Shown: piece after piece, positions 6,489-16,914 of the stretch
Numbering within the stretch: position 1 is the stretch's first letter
Layout of the letters: every line of letters begins with the position of its first letter
From: Serratia ureilytica
GTDB taxonomy: Bacteria; Pseudomonadota; Gammaproteobacteria; Enterobacterales; Enterobacteriaceae
Direction of reading: 5' to 3'
Assembly: GCF_013375155.1 (NCBI RefSeq)
Contig: NZ_JABXOF010000015.1
Span: forward strand, 20,463-84,462
Length of the DNA: 64,000 bases
Notes under the pieces: generated by a model
Told to the model about the DNA's origin: nothing
The model's database searches: none
The model's input: only the letters and a program-made list of their open reading frames with translations
Position numbers and translations under genes: made by a program

Positions 6489-9346
6489 TGCGATTTTCCC
6501 TGTTTGATAAAAAGCGCCTGATGCGCAAAAAGCCGGCAGTGCCGGCAACGGATGTCCAGGACACGGTGATCGCAACTGAGGACGGTGTGCCGCTGTCTGT
6601 CGACGGGCGAGAGCCGTTACGGCGCCCGGGCAAGATGACGGTAAAGGATGAGAAGCAGGTGTATCACGCCAATCCGTCCATCGTTGATTACCTACCCTGG
6701 GCGGAGTTTCTCGACCGTGAGCAGTGTATTTTGCTCGATGACGGGGTGTCCGTCGGGGCCGTTTTTGATATCACACCGGTGGCCACCGAGGGACGCACAG
6801 ACGATCGCCTGGAGCAGATGCGCGATACGGTGGAGGATGCCCTGCAGGACTCCTTTGACGAACATGATGAAAACCCCTGGGTCGTGCAGTTCTTTTGCCA
6901 GGACGAGAACAACGTCGATGCGTACCTTGACCGGCTGAGAGGGTATATCAAGCCGCATGCGCAGGGTTCTCAGCTGTCTGAGTCATGGCTGAAAGAAACC
7001 GAGCGTCATCTGCGCGGGATTGCCCGTCCGGAAGGCCTGTTTAAAGATACGCTGATAACAGACCAGCCATGGCGTGGGCAGCAACGCCGGACCCGCATGG
7101 TGGTCTATCGCTGGATTGGTAAGAGCAATCATGATCCGATGCCACCGATCGCCATGCTGAATCAGACCTGTGAGCGTGTGACGGGGGCGCTGAACGGGGC
7201 CGGCGTGGTATGTGTGCGGCAAAATGGCGGCCAGGTTCACGACTGGCTGCTGCGTCATTTTAACCCCAGCCCGGAGTGGGTGGATAAAGGGGTTCTGTAC
7301 CGCGATGCCGCCTATTTTGACAGCCGTGATACGCCGGAAGGCGCAATGCCGGTGCAGAATGATTTTGCCGAAACCCTGCTGTTCACCCCGCCCGTGTCCG
7401 ATCCGGACCAGGGGGTGTGGTGGTTCGATAATCAGGCGCATTGCGCGATCCCGGTCGAGAAGTTGCGCCGCCCGCCAGAGCCCGGCACCATCACCGGAGA
7501 GATGAAGCGTGGCGAGAAAAAAATCAACGCGCTGATGGATATGTTTCCGGAAGGGACGATGCTGTGCATGACCATCGTGGTGCAGCCGCAGGACACGCTG
7601 GAAAACGATTTTAACAAGCTGTCGAAAAATGCCGTCGGCGAAAATACCGAGTCCGGGCGAGTACGTCAGGACGTGGCACAGGTCAAGGAATACCTGGGTA
7701 ATCGTCACAAGCTGTACCGTGCCGGCATCACCTTCTTGTTGCGTGCCGGCGACCTGACCACGCTCAATCACAAGCGTGTCGAGCTCACCAACGTGTTGCT
7801 TGGTGCCGGCCTGCAGCCGGTTCGCCCGGAGTTTGATGTGGCGCCGCTCAATACCTATCTGCGCGCGCTGCCGATGTGCTTTAACCCGGAGACCGACAAG
7901 AAACACTGGAACACCCGTCTGACCTGGGTACAGCATCTGGCCGGCCTGTTACCGGTGACCGGTCGTGAAACGGGAACGGGCAATCCAGGCCTGAGTTTTT
8001 TCAACCGCGGGGGCGATATTCTGACGGTTGATCCGCTTAACAAACATGACCGCAGCCAGAATGCGCATATGCTGTATTTTGGTCCGACCGGCGCGGGGAA
8101 ATCGGCGACGTTGTGTGCCACGCTGACACAAACCATGGCGGTTCATCGCCCACGTCTGTTCGTTGCCGAGGCGGGGAACTCGTTTGGGCTGCTGGCTGAT
8201 TACTTTGAAAGCCAGGGGCTGACGGTCAATAAAGTCAGCATCAAACCGGGCAGTGGCGTGTCTTTGCCGCCGTTCTCTTTCGCGCATAAGCTTATCGAGG
8301 AACTGAGCTCACTGGAGCTGGATGAAAGTGAGCTGCGTGATATCGATGCGGATGACGACGATGAGGATAAACGCGATTACCTGGGGGAAATGGAGATCTC
8401 GGCGCGCATGATGGTCACCGGCGGTGACCAGAAGGAAGAAGCGGAGTTAAAACGGGCTGACCGGGCAATGATCCGTGAAGCCTTGCTGATGGCGGCGAAG
8501 AGCGCCTATGACGAGCAGCGCCAGATGCTACCGTCTGATTTGCAGAACGCCTTGTATGCGATTTCCAACGACACAGCCAACGAAAAGCGCAATCCACAGC
8601 GTCGGGCGAAAGCGGCCGAAATGGCCGAAGCGCTGGGCATGTTTACCCAGGCCGGCAGCTTCGAAGCAGAGCTGTTTAACCGAGAAGGTAGCCTGTGGCC
8701 AGAGGCGGATGTGACCCTGATTGACCTGGGGCATCTGGCGCGTGAGGGGTATGAGGCGCAGATGGCGCTGACGATGGTAAGCCTGACCAATACCATCAAC
8801 AACATTGCCGAACGAGACCAGTACTCGGAACGGGATATCGTGTTCGCGGTGGATGAGGCGCACATTGTGACGGTGAACCCGCTGCTGGCACCGTACATGA
8901 CCAAAATCGTCAAGATGTGGCGTAAGCTCGGGGCCTGGCTGTGGCTGGCAACACAGAACCTGAAAGACTTCCCGGACATTGCCGAGAAGATGCTGAACAT
9001 GGCGGAGTGGTGGGTCTGTCTGACCATGCCGCCGGAGGAGGTCAACGACATTGCCCGCTTCAAGGCGCTGACCGAGGAGCAAAAGGCGGTGCTGCTGTCA
9101 GCCAGCAAACTTTCCGGCTGTTATACCGAAGGTGTGGTGCTGTCGAAAAAACTCGAGGCGCTGTTCCGTGCAGTACCGCCGAGCCTGTACCTGGCGCTGG
9201 GGATGACGGAGAAAGAAGAGAAGGCCGAGCGCCGTGCGCTGATGCAGGAATTTGGCTGCAGCGAGCTCGAGGCGGCGCGCAGGGTAGCGCAAAAGCTTGA
9301 CCGTCTGCGCGGCCTGGCGGCTAACGGGGAGGCAGCGGTAGCATGA
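6488..9346 (+). CDS. Conjugative transfer ATPase, PFL_4706 family (TIGR03744; VirB4/TraC)
   Basis: A 952-residue cytoplasmic ATPase that powers pilus assembly and substrate transfer. The Walker A motif GPTGAGKS is at about 532-539 and the Walker B stretch DIVFAVDEAH at about 785-795, followed by LWLATQNLKD. An acidic insertion (DADDDDEDKRD) lies near residue 620. Size and motifs match the PFL_4706 subgroup of VirB4/TraC. GGAGG precedes the start, and the end overlaps the next ATG. It is the last large gene before the transfer cluster is interrupted by cargo. Confidence 0.92.
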   Translation: MRFSLFDKKRLMRKKPAVPATDVQDTVIATEDGVPLSVDGREPLRRPGKMTVKDEKQVYHANPSIVDYLPWAEFLDREQCILLDDGVSVGAVFDITPVATEGRTDDRLEQMRDTVEDALQDSFDEHDENPWVVQFFCQDENNVDAYLDRLRGYIKPHAQGSQLSESWLKETERHLRGIARPEGLFKDTLITDQPWRGQQRRTRMVVYRWIGKSNHDPMPPIAMLNQTCERVTGALNGAGVVCVRQNGGQVHDWLLRHFNPSPEWVDKGVLYRDAAYFDSRDTPEGAMPVQNDFAETLLFTPPVSDPDQGVWWFDNQAHCAIPVEKLRRPPEPGTITGEMKRGEKKINALMDMFPEGTMLCMTIVVQPQDTLENDFNKLSKNAVGENTESGRVRQDVAQVKEYLGNRHKLYRAGITFLLRAGDLTTLNHKRVELTNVLLGAGLQPVRPEFDVAPLNTYLRALPMCFNPETDKKHWNTRLTWVQHLAGLLPVTGRETGTGNPGLSFFNRGGDILTVDPLNKHDRSQNAHMLYFGPTGAGKSATLCATLTQTMAVHRPRLFVAEAGNSFGLLADYFESQGLTVNKVSIKPGSGVSLPPFSFAHKLIEELSSLELDESELRDIDADDDDEDKRDYLGEMEISARMMVTGGDQKEEAELKRADRAMIREALLMAAKSAYDEQRQMLPSDLQNALYAISNDTANEKRNPQRRAKAAEMAEALGMFTQAGSFEAELFNREGSLWPEADVTLIDLGHLAREGYEAQMALTMVSLTNTINNIAERDQYSERDIVFAVDEAHIVTVNPLLAPYMTKIVKMWRKLGAWLWLATQNLKDFPDIAEKMLNMAEWWVCLTMPPEEVNDIARFKALTEEQKAVLLSASKLSGCYTEGVVLSKKLEALFRAVPPSLYLALGMTEKEEKAERRALMQEFGCSELEAARRVAQKLDRLRGLAANGEAAVA

Positions 9347-9747
9347 TGACCCTGAAATACCCGGAACCGGTTGTTCGACCGCATGGCTTGGTCTGTCGTG
9401 AACCGTCGTTGTTTACCCTCCCTCCGCAGGGCGTGGCCACCTTAAGCGAAGCAGATGCGCGGCGGCTTGAGACGTTCTGTGCGGCTATCCGCGATCGACT
9501 CCTGGGGCCGGTCCAACTTACGGCCCACCCGCATCGCATCGGGAGTCGTACCAGCGTGGCGTTGCATCTCGAGGGCCGACTGGGGCGTTGCATCGATGTT
9601 CTGATCTCGGTGACCGGCAGTACGCTGTGGCCGCAGTCGGAGGAGTACGATCACCCGCGCTGGTATGTCACCGTACCGGATGCCGCGGATGTGGTGTATC
9701 TGCTGCTCCATTTAAGCGAACTGTGCGATCGATTTAGGGTCAATTAG
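9343..9747 (+). CDS. ICE-associated protein, 134 residues, unknown
   Basis: A soluble protein without signal or membrane segment that overlaps the ATPase stop by four bases. It has a Pro-rich start, a Leu/Arg/Ala helix (LSEADARRLETFCAAI), and beta-like stretches toward LLLHLSELCDRF. Codon use and GC match the transfer genes, so it belongs to the backbone. I do not recognise a characterised family. Coupling to VirB4 suggests a role in the transfer machine. It is the last backbone gene before the restriction cargo, and its end is 127 bases from the convergent hsdR. Confidence 0.6.
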   Translation: MMTLKYPEPVVRPHGLVCREPSLFTLPPQGVATLSEADARRLETFCAAIRDRLLGPVQLTAHPHRIGSRTSVALHLEGRLGRCIDVLISVTGSTLWPQSEEYDHPRWYVTVPDAADVVYLLLHLSELCDRFRVN

Positions 9748-9810
9748 TTAAAACAATCCCAACAAATTTTATCAATTTCATCATGATAAAATATTTCACG
9801 AAAGAGAAAG

Positions 9811-9842
9811 CTCAGCATAAGTGTGGGAAAACTTATGCTGAG
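9811..9842 (-). terminator. Terminator of the hsdMSR operon
   Basis: A perfect 12-base inverted repeat (CTCAGCATAAGT and its complement) with an 8-base loop. Read on the minus strand, a T/C-rich run CTTTCTCTTT follows, as in an intrinsic terminator. It lies just beyond the hsdR stop and may also stop transcription coming from the transfer operon. Confidence 0.75.
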
Positions 9843-9874
9843 GGATAAACGTTTATCACATCACTAACAATATC

Positions 9875-12800
9875 TTAGTCACTTAAGAAATCATCCATTT
9901 GTGCAAAAATAAACTGCTTTAAAAACTGATCAATGCGAATATGCAGCTTAAATAGAGGTATGGTTATGCCGTCTTGTTTTTCAAAGTAGGCCTTGGCTTT
10001 CGTTTTATCTACCGATTCTTTTAATGCGTCGAAACGACCAAAGTCGTTGAGATTCTTATCATTAACACTATCAGTCATTAATGCTATGAGTAGTTTTTTA
10101 TCTAAACCAAGAGCATCAACAACAGCGTTTAATTGTGCATTTTCTGCGTTGTCTTTGTAGGCGTTGATATAGTCTCTAAAAGTATAGCCTTCAATTAATT
10201 GCGCATCACCGCGCTGCAAGTCGTGTAAGAAGAGCTTGGCGTACTTTTGCTCGCTTTGGGTGAGTGATGCAAACGACTTGTGCAGCTCATTTAATGTGAT
10301 TTCAATGTTCGCAGAACCTTGATGTTTGTTCAGCTCTTTTAAGTATTTATCAAAGCGGCTATTCATGTAGTCGGCATCGATTTTTCCGGTATCTATCTCG
10401 GTTAAATAGCCACTGATATCAAAAGGCACATCGCTGCCACCTACGCCAGTACCATCACCTTTGACAACCAACTCTTTGTAACGCAGAACCAGGCTCAGAT
10501 AAGTTTGTTCGTCTATGGACAGCGTTACCTCATGTTCTACATCATTTTCAGTAAATGAATAGATCGACTGCTCCCAATGCAAACCTTGTACTTTAGCCGC
10601 TTCTAGGTGGTGGCTAAAGTTGTTAAATAATTTGGCGAATTGGGCACAGGTTTCTATATCTTCTGGCAGTTTTTCAAAGTTCTCAATACCCGCACTGACA
10701 AACAGCCCGGTAATCTCTAACACTAATTCATTCATGGCGTTAAGGTTGCTTTCTAACCTATCTACAAACAAGCCGATAGGTCTGTCGCCGGAATAGAGTT
10801 TTACCGCATCATTGATATTTTTCTCCATGGTGTGTGGATAACGGTAATAACGGATGATGCCGTGGGGTTTGTCCGGACCAAACAAGCGGTTGGTACGTGA
10901 GAACGCTTGAATAATATTTTGGTATTTAATTACCTTATCTAAATACAAGGTGTTAAGCCATTTAGAGTCAAAGCCAGTGAGCATTTGATCTACAACAATC
11001 AGTAAATCTAATTGATTTGAAGGCTCGGTATGAATGCACTCATAGGGCTTTTTATGGGCAAGGCGTGCCGCTAAATCTTTTTTAAACGCCGCATGGCGGG
11101 CAAAGTCAAAATCTTGACAATAACGCGCGTTATAGTCGGTCATTATTTCGTCTAGGCCATCGCCTTTAAAGGTGGGGCCACGGTCACCACTGCCGTCGTT
11201 ATCAATATTTGGGTCAAACAAAGCCGATACTTTAAGTTCAGGTTTGGCGGCTTTTAAACGGCGGTAATAGTCAATGGCTTCGGCAATGCTGTTAGTGGCC
11301 AAAATGGCATGAAATTTAGTCCCTTGACTGAGCACGTCCCATTTATGCAGAATATCTTCCACCACCTTAGTTTGGTGAGTATCGCTTAAATATTGGCTTT
11401 TAGGCACATAGTCTTCAATGCCTTTGTGGTATTTTCCTGTAGCATCTCTATGGCCAGCCATAGGTACATCATTCATAAAGTGGTTAAATTTTTTCTTTTT
11501 GACAGGATTATCCATGGCCTCGTTCACTAAACCGGCCTTGGCTTGCTCTAACGCCACCGCTTGCCTTAGGTCACTGTCTCTAAATGTTGGTACTTTGTAA
11601 GGGTCAAAACCGAGTACATTACCATCGCGTATGCCATCGGCAATGCTATAGCGGTGTAGCTCGTTGCCAAATACGGTACTGGTGGTATTGCCGTTTTTTT
11701 CGTTTTCTTCTTGAATCGGTGTCCCAGTAAAGCCAAAAAACAAGGCGCGCGGAAAGGTACGTTTAATCGTAATCAGCATATCGCCAAAGGTGGAGCGGTG
11801 CGCCTCATCGACAATAAACACCAAGCGTTTAGCGCGGATTTTTTCAATATCCGCGGTGTTTGTGGTCACGCCTTCACCATCTTCCGCTTCAAAAATATTA
11901 CTCATTTTTTGAATGGAGCTAACAATTAAGGTATTGGCTGGGGCGGTGCTTTTTAGTTTGGTAATGAGTATGTGAGTATTTTCGGTGGCTTGAACGTCCT
12001 CGCCATCGCCAGCAAAATTGCGGTATTCCATGAGCGACTGGGTGCCCAGTTCAATCCTGTCCATTAAGAAAATTACTTTATCGGCATCTTTGGATTGAGC
12101 GATCAGCTGCGCCGATTTAAAGCTGGTCATGGTTTTACCCGAACCCGTGGTATGCCACACATATCCCCCGAGGCGATCGGGATTATTGGCCGCGCTACCC
12201 AGTTGCTGCCAGTTGGTTTTGGCCACTTTGTCAGATATCGCATTAGCGGCGTAATACTGATAACTGCGCATTACCTTAAGCACGCCGTCGGTATCGTCGG
12301 CGACGGTATAAAATCCGATCAATTGATGCGCCATAGGGATAGAAAGCAGGGTAGAGGCAATGTCTTTCCAGTGGTTCATGGGTTCGTTATTGAAATCGGC
12401 CCAGTTAAACTGATAGTCGGGGTTAAACTTGCCGTCTAGTCCGGGATTGGCAAAGTATTTAGTTTCATTTGGCTCCATTGCCACGAACACTTGGATAAGG
12501 GAAAACAGACCGCTAAATACGCCCTCTTTACTGTACTTTTCAATTTGGTTGACAGCCTGACTAACCGGTATGCCACTGCGCTTTAGTTCCACATGGATCA
12601 CCGGCATACCGTTAATCAGTAGCAGCACATCACCGCGTCTGTCGTTACGCAAAGGGCTGCCGCGTTCAAAGTTAGGTTGCTGCACAATTTGGTAACGGCT
12701 TTGGCCAGCAGCAATTTCTTGGCGATCGTATATTTTTAAGCTGACTTCTTTACCCATATGCAAAGCATCGGCTGGGTTATCACGCTTAATTGCCACGGTT

Positions 12801-13060
12801 TTGCCATTAATTAAACCGTTGAGCTTGAGCGGGGTTTTAAGCTCTTTGATTTGCTCAATAATTTGCTGCATTTCAGTCGCAGTAAGCGGAACATCGTTTA
12901 AACGATCCCGCTGGCGATTGTTTTCAAACAAAATGTTTGCCCAGTTTTGCAGTAAATCGGCTTCGGTTTTGTTTTTGATTATCTCTGTTTCCCAGCCCTT
13001 GTGGGTAAGTGCCTCAATAAAGGCCTGCTCAAATTGCGCTTCGGTTTTAAAGGTGGTCAT
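9875..13060 (-). CDS. hsdR: Type I restriction enzyme subunit R
   Basis: A 1061-residue motor and nuclease subunit of a type I restriction system. The N-terminal nuclease domain carries HVELKRSG near 155-162, the PD-(D/E)xK core. The SF2 helicase follows, with Walker A TGSGKT at about 303-309, DEAH at about 415-420, and FGFTGTP and FSRTNR further on. The C-terminal third is helical, as usual for the subunit that docks on HsdM/HsdS. AAGGAG precedes the ATG. It is third in the leftward operon hsdM-hsdS-hsdR, 14 bases after hsdS. GC and codon use are clearly lower than in the surrounding transfer genes, indicating separate acquisition. Confidence 0.96.
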   Translation of the reverse strand: MTTFKTEAQFEQAFIEALTHKGWETEIIKNKTEADLLQNWANILFENNRQRDRLNDVPLTATEMQQIIEQIKELKTPLKLNGLINGKTVAIKRDNPADALHMGKEVSLKIYDRQEIAAGQSRYQIVQQPNFERGSPLRNDRRGDVLLLINGMPVIHVELKRSGIPVSQAVNQIEKYSKEGVFSGLFSLIQVFVAMEPNETKYFANPGLDGKFNPDYQFNWADFNNEPMNHWKDIASTLLSIPMAHQLIGFYTVADDTDGVLKVMRSYQYYAANAISDKVAKTNWQQLGSAANNPDRLGGYVWHTTGSGKTMTSFKSAQLIAQSKDADKVIFLMDRIELGTQSLMEYRNFAGDGEDVQATENTHILITKLKSTAPANTLIVSSIQKMSNIFEAEDGEGVTTNTADIEKIRAKRLVFIVDEAHRSTFGDMLITIKRTFPRALFFGFTGTPIQEENEKNGNTTSTVFGNELHRYSIADGIRDGNVLGFDPYKVPTFRDSDLRQAVALEQAKAGLVNEAMDNPVKKKKFNHFMNDVPMAGHRDATGKYHKGIEDYVPKSQYLSDTHQTKVVEDILHKWDVLSQGTKFHAILATNSIAEAIDYYRRLKAAKPELKVSALFDPNIDNDGSGDRGPTFKGDGLDEIMTDYNARYCQDFDFARHAAFKKDLAARLAHKKPYECIHTEPSNQLDLLIVVDQMLTGFDSKWLNTLYLDKVIKYQNIIQAFSRTNRLFGPDKPHGIIRYYRYPHTMEKNINDAVKLYSGDRPIGLFVDRLESNLNAMNELVLEITGLFVSAGIENFEKLPEDIETCAQFAKLFNNFSHHLEAAKVQGLHWEQSIYSFTENDVEHEVTLSIDEQTYLSLVLRYKELVVKGDGTGVGGSDVPFDISGYLTEIDTGKIDADYMNSRFDKYLKELNKHQGSANIEITLNELHKSFASLTQSEQKYAKLFLHDLQRGDAQLIEGYTFRDYINAYKDNAENAQLNAVVDALGLDKKLLIALMTDSVNDKNLNDFGRFDALKESVDKTKAKAYFEKQDGITIPLFKLHIRIDQFLKQFIFAQMDDFLSD

Positions 13061-13074
13061 GATGGCGCTCCTTG

Positions 13075-14298
13075 TTAGACAAACATTTTACTTAAGCAGG
13101 CCTGCTTGATGTTATTAAGCTTGGTGATTTGTTGTTGGTATTGGTTGATCAGGCTGTCGAGTTTTTCGAAATAGTTGCCGATGGCGGTTTGTTCCTCTAA
13201 GCTAGGCATAAGAATTTTCATACGCCCGAGTTGCTTGCCTGAAATTTCTAAAAAAGTGGAGCCAGATGCATGTTTGAGCGCAAAATCTTTGATTTGCTTA
13301 CCCGCTGAAAAGATAAAATAGGGTGAATAACCCTCTTTAACTATAATTGATTGAAAACCCTGATTAGTGGAGCCTGGTTTTGTAAGAATAGCCATGTCAC
13401 CTATGCCCGCTCTGCTAGTAAAGAGAACCGTATTACCAGCAGGAAGTATCTTTGCTGAGCAACTTTTCAAACCTAGAGGTGTAATCTTTTTCTGACTACC
13501 TTTCGCATACACATTTTCTCCAATTTCAGTAGGTGAATACCAATCAATATCACCGTCCCAAAATTCAGAAATTGACGTGCTGGGTGTGCCTCCCCCAATA
13601 ATTTCAGCGATATCAGTACCTAACATCTTCTCTTCCCACTCCCCACTAAACCCTTTAAAACGGATTTCTGGAATGGTTTTGCCTTGTTTGGGAAACATCT
13701 TTTCCAGCATGGCTTTTTTTATGCTGCTGAGTTTGCCATGCTTTTTTTTGTGTTTGTTGATCAGCACATCTAACTTTTGGAAAAATTTGCCGATGGCGGT
13801 TTGTTCTGACTCAGAAGGCGCCATATAACTATAAGTATTCAGTTCATCCCTATTTATCTTTGGCATGCCTGTGCGCGATGAAACTGAAACAGTATACTTG
13901 TAAAATTCTTTGGTATGAAGAATTGCAAATAAATAATTTTGAATCACTCCATTTTTGGCATTTAATACATATGCATCTGCACTAGCAAGTCCTTCAAAAG
14001 GTGCGATTACATACTTTGCTAGCTGAGGGTTGATCTTTCCATAAATTATATCACCATTATTAAAATGGAATTTTCCGCTTATCAAATTACTATCTTTTAC
14101 TTTCAAAACATTGTTATAAAATCTTCCTGTGAAAGATTCGATATTTCCTGGGCCTACATGAAACAATTCCTCGTACTGACTGTTTCTCGGGTCTACCATG
14201 TTTGTTGAAACATCAACCGTATTGCTCCAACTGTGTTCAACCCACTCCCCACTAAACCCTTTAAACCGGATCTCTGGCACCTTGTTATCCATACTCAT
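13075..14298 (-). CDS. hsdS: Type I restriction specificity subunit S
   Basis: A 407-residue subunit that sets the DNA target of both methylation and restriction. Each half begins with PEIRFKGFSGEW (about residues 8 and 208), continues into a variable target-recognition domain, and ends with a conserved helix (LDVLINKHKKK and LDSLINQYQQQ). I prefer ATG 14298, with AAGGG upstream, to the GTG three codons earlier. It begins just after the hsdM stop. The two half-starts are identical over 25 bases of DNA, which allows exchange of recognition domains. Confidence 0.94.
   Translation of the reverse strand: MSMDNKVPEIRFKGFSGEWVEHSWSNTVDVSTNMVDPRNSQYEELFHVGPGNIESFTGRFYNNVLKVKDSNLISGKFHFNNGDIIYGKINPQLAKYVIAPFEGLASADAYVLNAKNGVIQNYLFAILHTKEFYKYTVSVSSRTGMPKINRDELNTYSYMAPSESEQTAIGKFFQKLDVLINKHKKKHGKLSSIKKAMLEKMFPKQGKTIPEIRFKGFSGEWEEKMLGTDIAEIIGGGTPSTSISEFWDGDIDWYSPTEIGENVYAKGSQKKITPLGLKSCSAKILPAGNTVLFTSRAGIGDMAILTKPGSTNQGFQSIIVKEGYSPYFIFSAGKQIKDFALKHASGSTFLEISGKQLGRMKILMPSLEEQTAIGNYFEKLDSLINQYQQQITKLNNIKQACLSKMFV
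13635..13659 (-). repeat. hsdS internal direct repeat, copy 1
   Basis: Twenty-five bases identical to 14241-14265, encoding the conserved start of the second half of HsdS. Such repeats are substrates for recombinational shuffling of recognition domains. Confidence 0.8.
14241..14265 (-). repeat. hsdS internal direct repeat, copy 2
   Basis: Copy of 13635-13659 at the start of the first half of HsdS. The copies are 606 bases apart, the length of one recognition domain plus spacer helix. Confidence 0.8.
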
Positions 14299-14299
14299 C

Positions 14300-16891
14300 T
14301 TATTCACCCTTCAGTAAGTTAGTGAGTTCTGCCAGGCCCTGCATATCAAACTCATTGCCCGTGAGCTCGCCCATCATCTTCGCTAGCTCTTGCTCGGTGG
14401 TTTTCATCTCATGGGCTATCTGCGAATAAGTGACGGCGTATTTATCAGCCAGGGCTTGTACCTGACAGGAGAGCTGGCTAATCACGGCATTTGGCATGCC
14501 GGCGAGTTCGGCGCTTAATGGTGCAATCCATTTAAGGTACAGCAGGCTATTCGCCTGTTCATCGGTTAAGGCTTCGATGGTCGTCTTGGTTTTTAGGTGC
14601 AGGGCAGTGGCGGTATCTTTGACCGCTTTTTTCAGGGTTTTTTCTTCATCGATTAATTTGTTCGCACGAATAACTTTGGCTTCATAGCTTTCTTCTGCAA
14701 ATTTAACTTTGCTGTCTTTTTGTTCTTTCAGGAAGGTTTTGGCGGCTTTGCTTAATTCTGCACTCGCAAAGCCGTCCTTGCTCTCTTTGACCGTATCTTG
14801 TTCTTTTTCTTCTTCGGTTAGTGATTCTAAAATTTCTTCCAGCCTGCTGGCAATTTCTGCCAGACGAGTTTCATTATCCGCCAGGGCTTGTAAGTCATCA
14901 CTTAAGTACGTTTGTTGCACTAAATCGAAGGGCAATATGTGGCCTTTCCACCCCTCTTGTACTTCGGTGTCATTGCCGTTTTTTTTCTTTATAACAATAT
15001 TGGGATCAACTTGCTTGGTGGCAGCAAAGCCTTCGGTTTGCATCATTTCTAAATCGGCGCTGATCAGTTGCCATTGATTGTTTAGAAATTGGTAAGCCTG
15101 GTATTTGTCGATTAAGGCAATGGGGGCTAAGCGAGTAAATAACGCGGTACTTAATACCGCCTCTTGCTGATTACGCTTTACACTTTGCCAGTTTTGTATC
15201 AACTGAGTGTTTAGGTGATCATCAAAGCCATTAAAGGTCTGGTTGTAGGCGCTGATAAACTCCAACACTTGCGGATGCCCGCTAATGCTGGCGTTGACGT
15301 CTTGCTTGTCAATGACCAGCTCACTGTAAGCGGCGGATTTTGGTGTAAACAGGGTACTGCGTAATTGTGGGAAGGTTTGCCAAAAGCTATTTAACTCGGC
15401 AATTTCGCTGTTGGGAATGCCGCCGAGCATGGTGGCATGTAAATCCCAGGTTTGTGCCGTCGCAGAGGAATCCACATAGCGCGGTATGTTAAGGTTGTAA
15501 CCGTTGTCGCGCAGGGTTTCTTTGCTCACTAGTTGTGAGTACTTGTCGACACTCTCTCGGTTAATCACCGCATCAGTGATGCGTTTGATATCACTCGCTT
15601 GCAATTTGTTGTTTTTGCCTTCTTTTATAAAGTGTTTGGAGGCATCGACTACCAATACATCGGTGTTTTGGCGTTTTTGTTTGATTACTAAAATCACCGT
15701 GGGAATGCTGGTGCCAAAAAAGATATTGGCCGGTAAACCGATAACGGTCTCAATATGATTCTGCTCAATGAGTTGCTTGCGAATTTGACCTTCTTCACCG
15801 CCACGGAACAAGACACCATGCGGAAGGACGATAGCCATAATGCCATCGGGTTTTAGGTGGTAGAGGTCGTGCAGTAAAAAAGCAAAATCAGCTTTGGTTT
15901 TAGGTGCCAGGCCAAAACGTGAATAGCGAGGATCGCTCTCTTTAAAGCTGGGGTCCCAGTTTTGTGAGTAAGGCGGGTTGGATACCACGGCATCGACATG
16001 TAAGGCGTAGTATGAACCTTGAGGATCGCTGTCATCAAAATACGGCCAATCTTCTTCCAGGGTATCGCCATTACGAGTTTTGATGTTGCTGGCTTTGATA
16101 CCGCGCATGATGAGATTCATACGGGTTAGGTTGTAGGTATTGGCTTTTAACTCTTGGGCGAAATAGGTGATGCTGTCTTTGTTTTTAGCGTATTTCTCGA
16201 ACGCCTCACCAATATTGATCAGCAACGAACCCGAGCCTGAAGTTGGGTCGTAAATTTTGATGGTATCTTTGTGTTTTAACTCGTGGGCGATGATGTTTGA
16301 CATGAGTACCGAGACTTCATGAGGCGTGTAAAACTCACCGGCTTTTTTACCCGCATTGGCAGCAAATTTCTCAAGCAGGTATTCGTAAATGTAGCCCAGT
16401 ACGTCATACCCTTGATTACTATTCATGGGAATGCTTTTGATCAGGTGAAGTAAGTCGCTGATGGCCTTGGTGCGTTTGCCTGCACTTTCACCAAGTTTGC
16501 TCAATCCTGTTTCTAAGGTGGTAAAAATACCATCAAACAGTTTTTTGTAAGTTGGCGAAATCAAACGGCTAAAGGCCGAGAGCGCATCTCGCACGTTAGA
16601 TTCATCAAATTCGGATGTTGGATCAATCCATGTAGAAAAAAGATTATCGTAGGCAATAAAGTAGCCCAGGTTGCTTTGCAGGTATTCAACTGTGTCGGTG
16701 TCTTCTTCATTGAGGGTTTTGATGTCTTCAGACGTCATCCCCTGTCTGGTGACAAACTGCACTAGCTGGTCGCTTAGGTACTTGTAGAAGATAAAGCCGA
16801 GTATGTAGTCTTTGTATTCGTTGGCTTCAATTTTAGAACGCATCTGGTTGGCAGATTCCCAGATTTTTGCCGCAAGTTGTTGTTTATTCAC
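14300..16891 (-). CDS. hsdM: Type I restriction-modification methyltransferase subunit M
   Basis: An 863-residue N6-adenine methyltransferase subunit. The SAM-binding motif DPTSGSGSL is at about 215-223 and the catalytic NPPY at about 305-308, after an N-terminal helical domain. The protein is longer than the roughly 500-residue classical HsdM. The extra C-terminal part is Lys/Glu-rich and helical (about 650-860). I chose the GTG at 16891 because AGGA lies at proper spacing, and the family usually begins NKQQLA. The ATG at 16912 has no such site. First gene of the operon. Confidence 0.94.
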   Translation of the reverse strand: MNKQQLAAKIWESANQMRSKIEANEYKDYILGFIFYKYLSDQLVQFVTRQGMTSEDIKTLNEEDTDTVEYLQSNLGYFIAYDNLFSTWIDPTSEFDESNVRDALSAFSRLISPTYKKLFDGIFTTLETGLSKLGESAGKRTKAISDLLHLIKSIPMNSNQGYDVLGYIYEYLLEKFAANAGKKAGEFYTPHEVSVLMSNIIAHELKHKDTIKIYDPTSGSGSLLINIGEAFEKYAKNKDSITYFAQELKANTYNLTRMNLIMRGIKASNIKTRNGDTLEEDWPYFDDSDPQGSYYALHVDAVVSNPPYSQNWDPSFKESDPRYSRFGLAPKTKADFAFLLHDLYHLKPDGIMAIVLPHGVLFRGGEEGQIRKQLIEQNHIETVIGLPANIFFGTSIPTVILVIKQKRQNTDVLVVDASKHFIKEGKNNKLQASDIKRITDAVINRESVDKYSQLVSKETLRDNGYNLNIPRYVDSSATAQTWDLHATMLGGIPNSEIAELNSFWQTFPQLRSTLFTPKSAAYSELVIDKQDVNASISGHPQVLEFISAYNQTFNGFDDHLNTQLIQNWQSVKRNQQEAVLSTALFTRLAPIALIDKYQAYQFLNNQWQLISADLEMMQTEGFAATKQVDPNIVIKKKNGNDTEVQEGWKGHILPFDLVQQTYLSDDLQALADNETRLAEIASRLEEILESLTEEEKEQDTVKESKDGFASAELSKAAKTFLKEQKDSKVKFAEESYEAKVIRANKLIDEEKTLKKAVKDTATALHLKTKTTIEALTDEQANSLLYLKWIAPLSAELAGMPNAVISQLSCQVQALADKYAVTYSQIAHEMKTTEQELAKMMGELTGNEFDMQGLAELTNLLKGE

Positions 16892-16914
16892 AATAAGTCC
16901 TGTTAAAAGCAATT

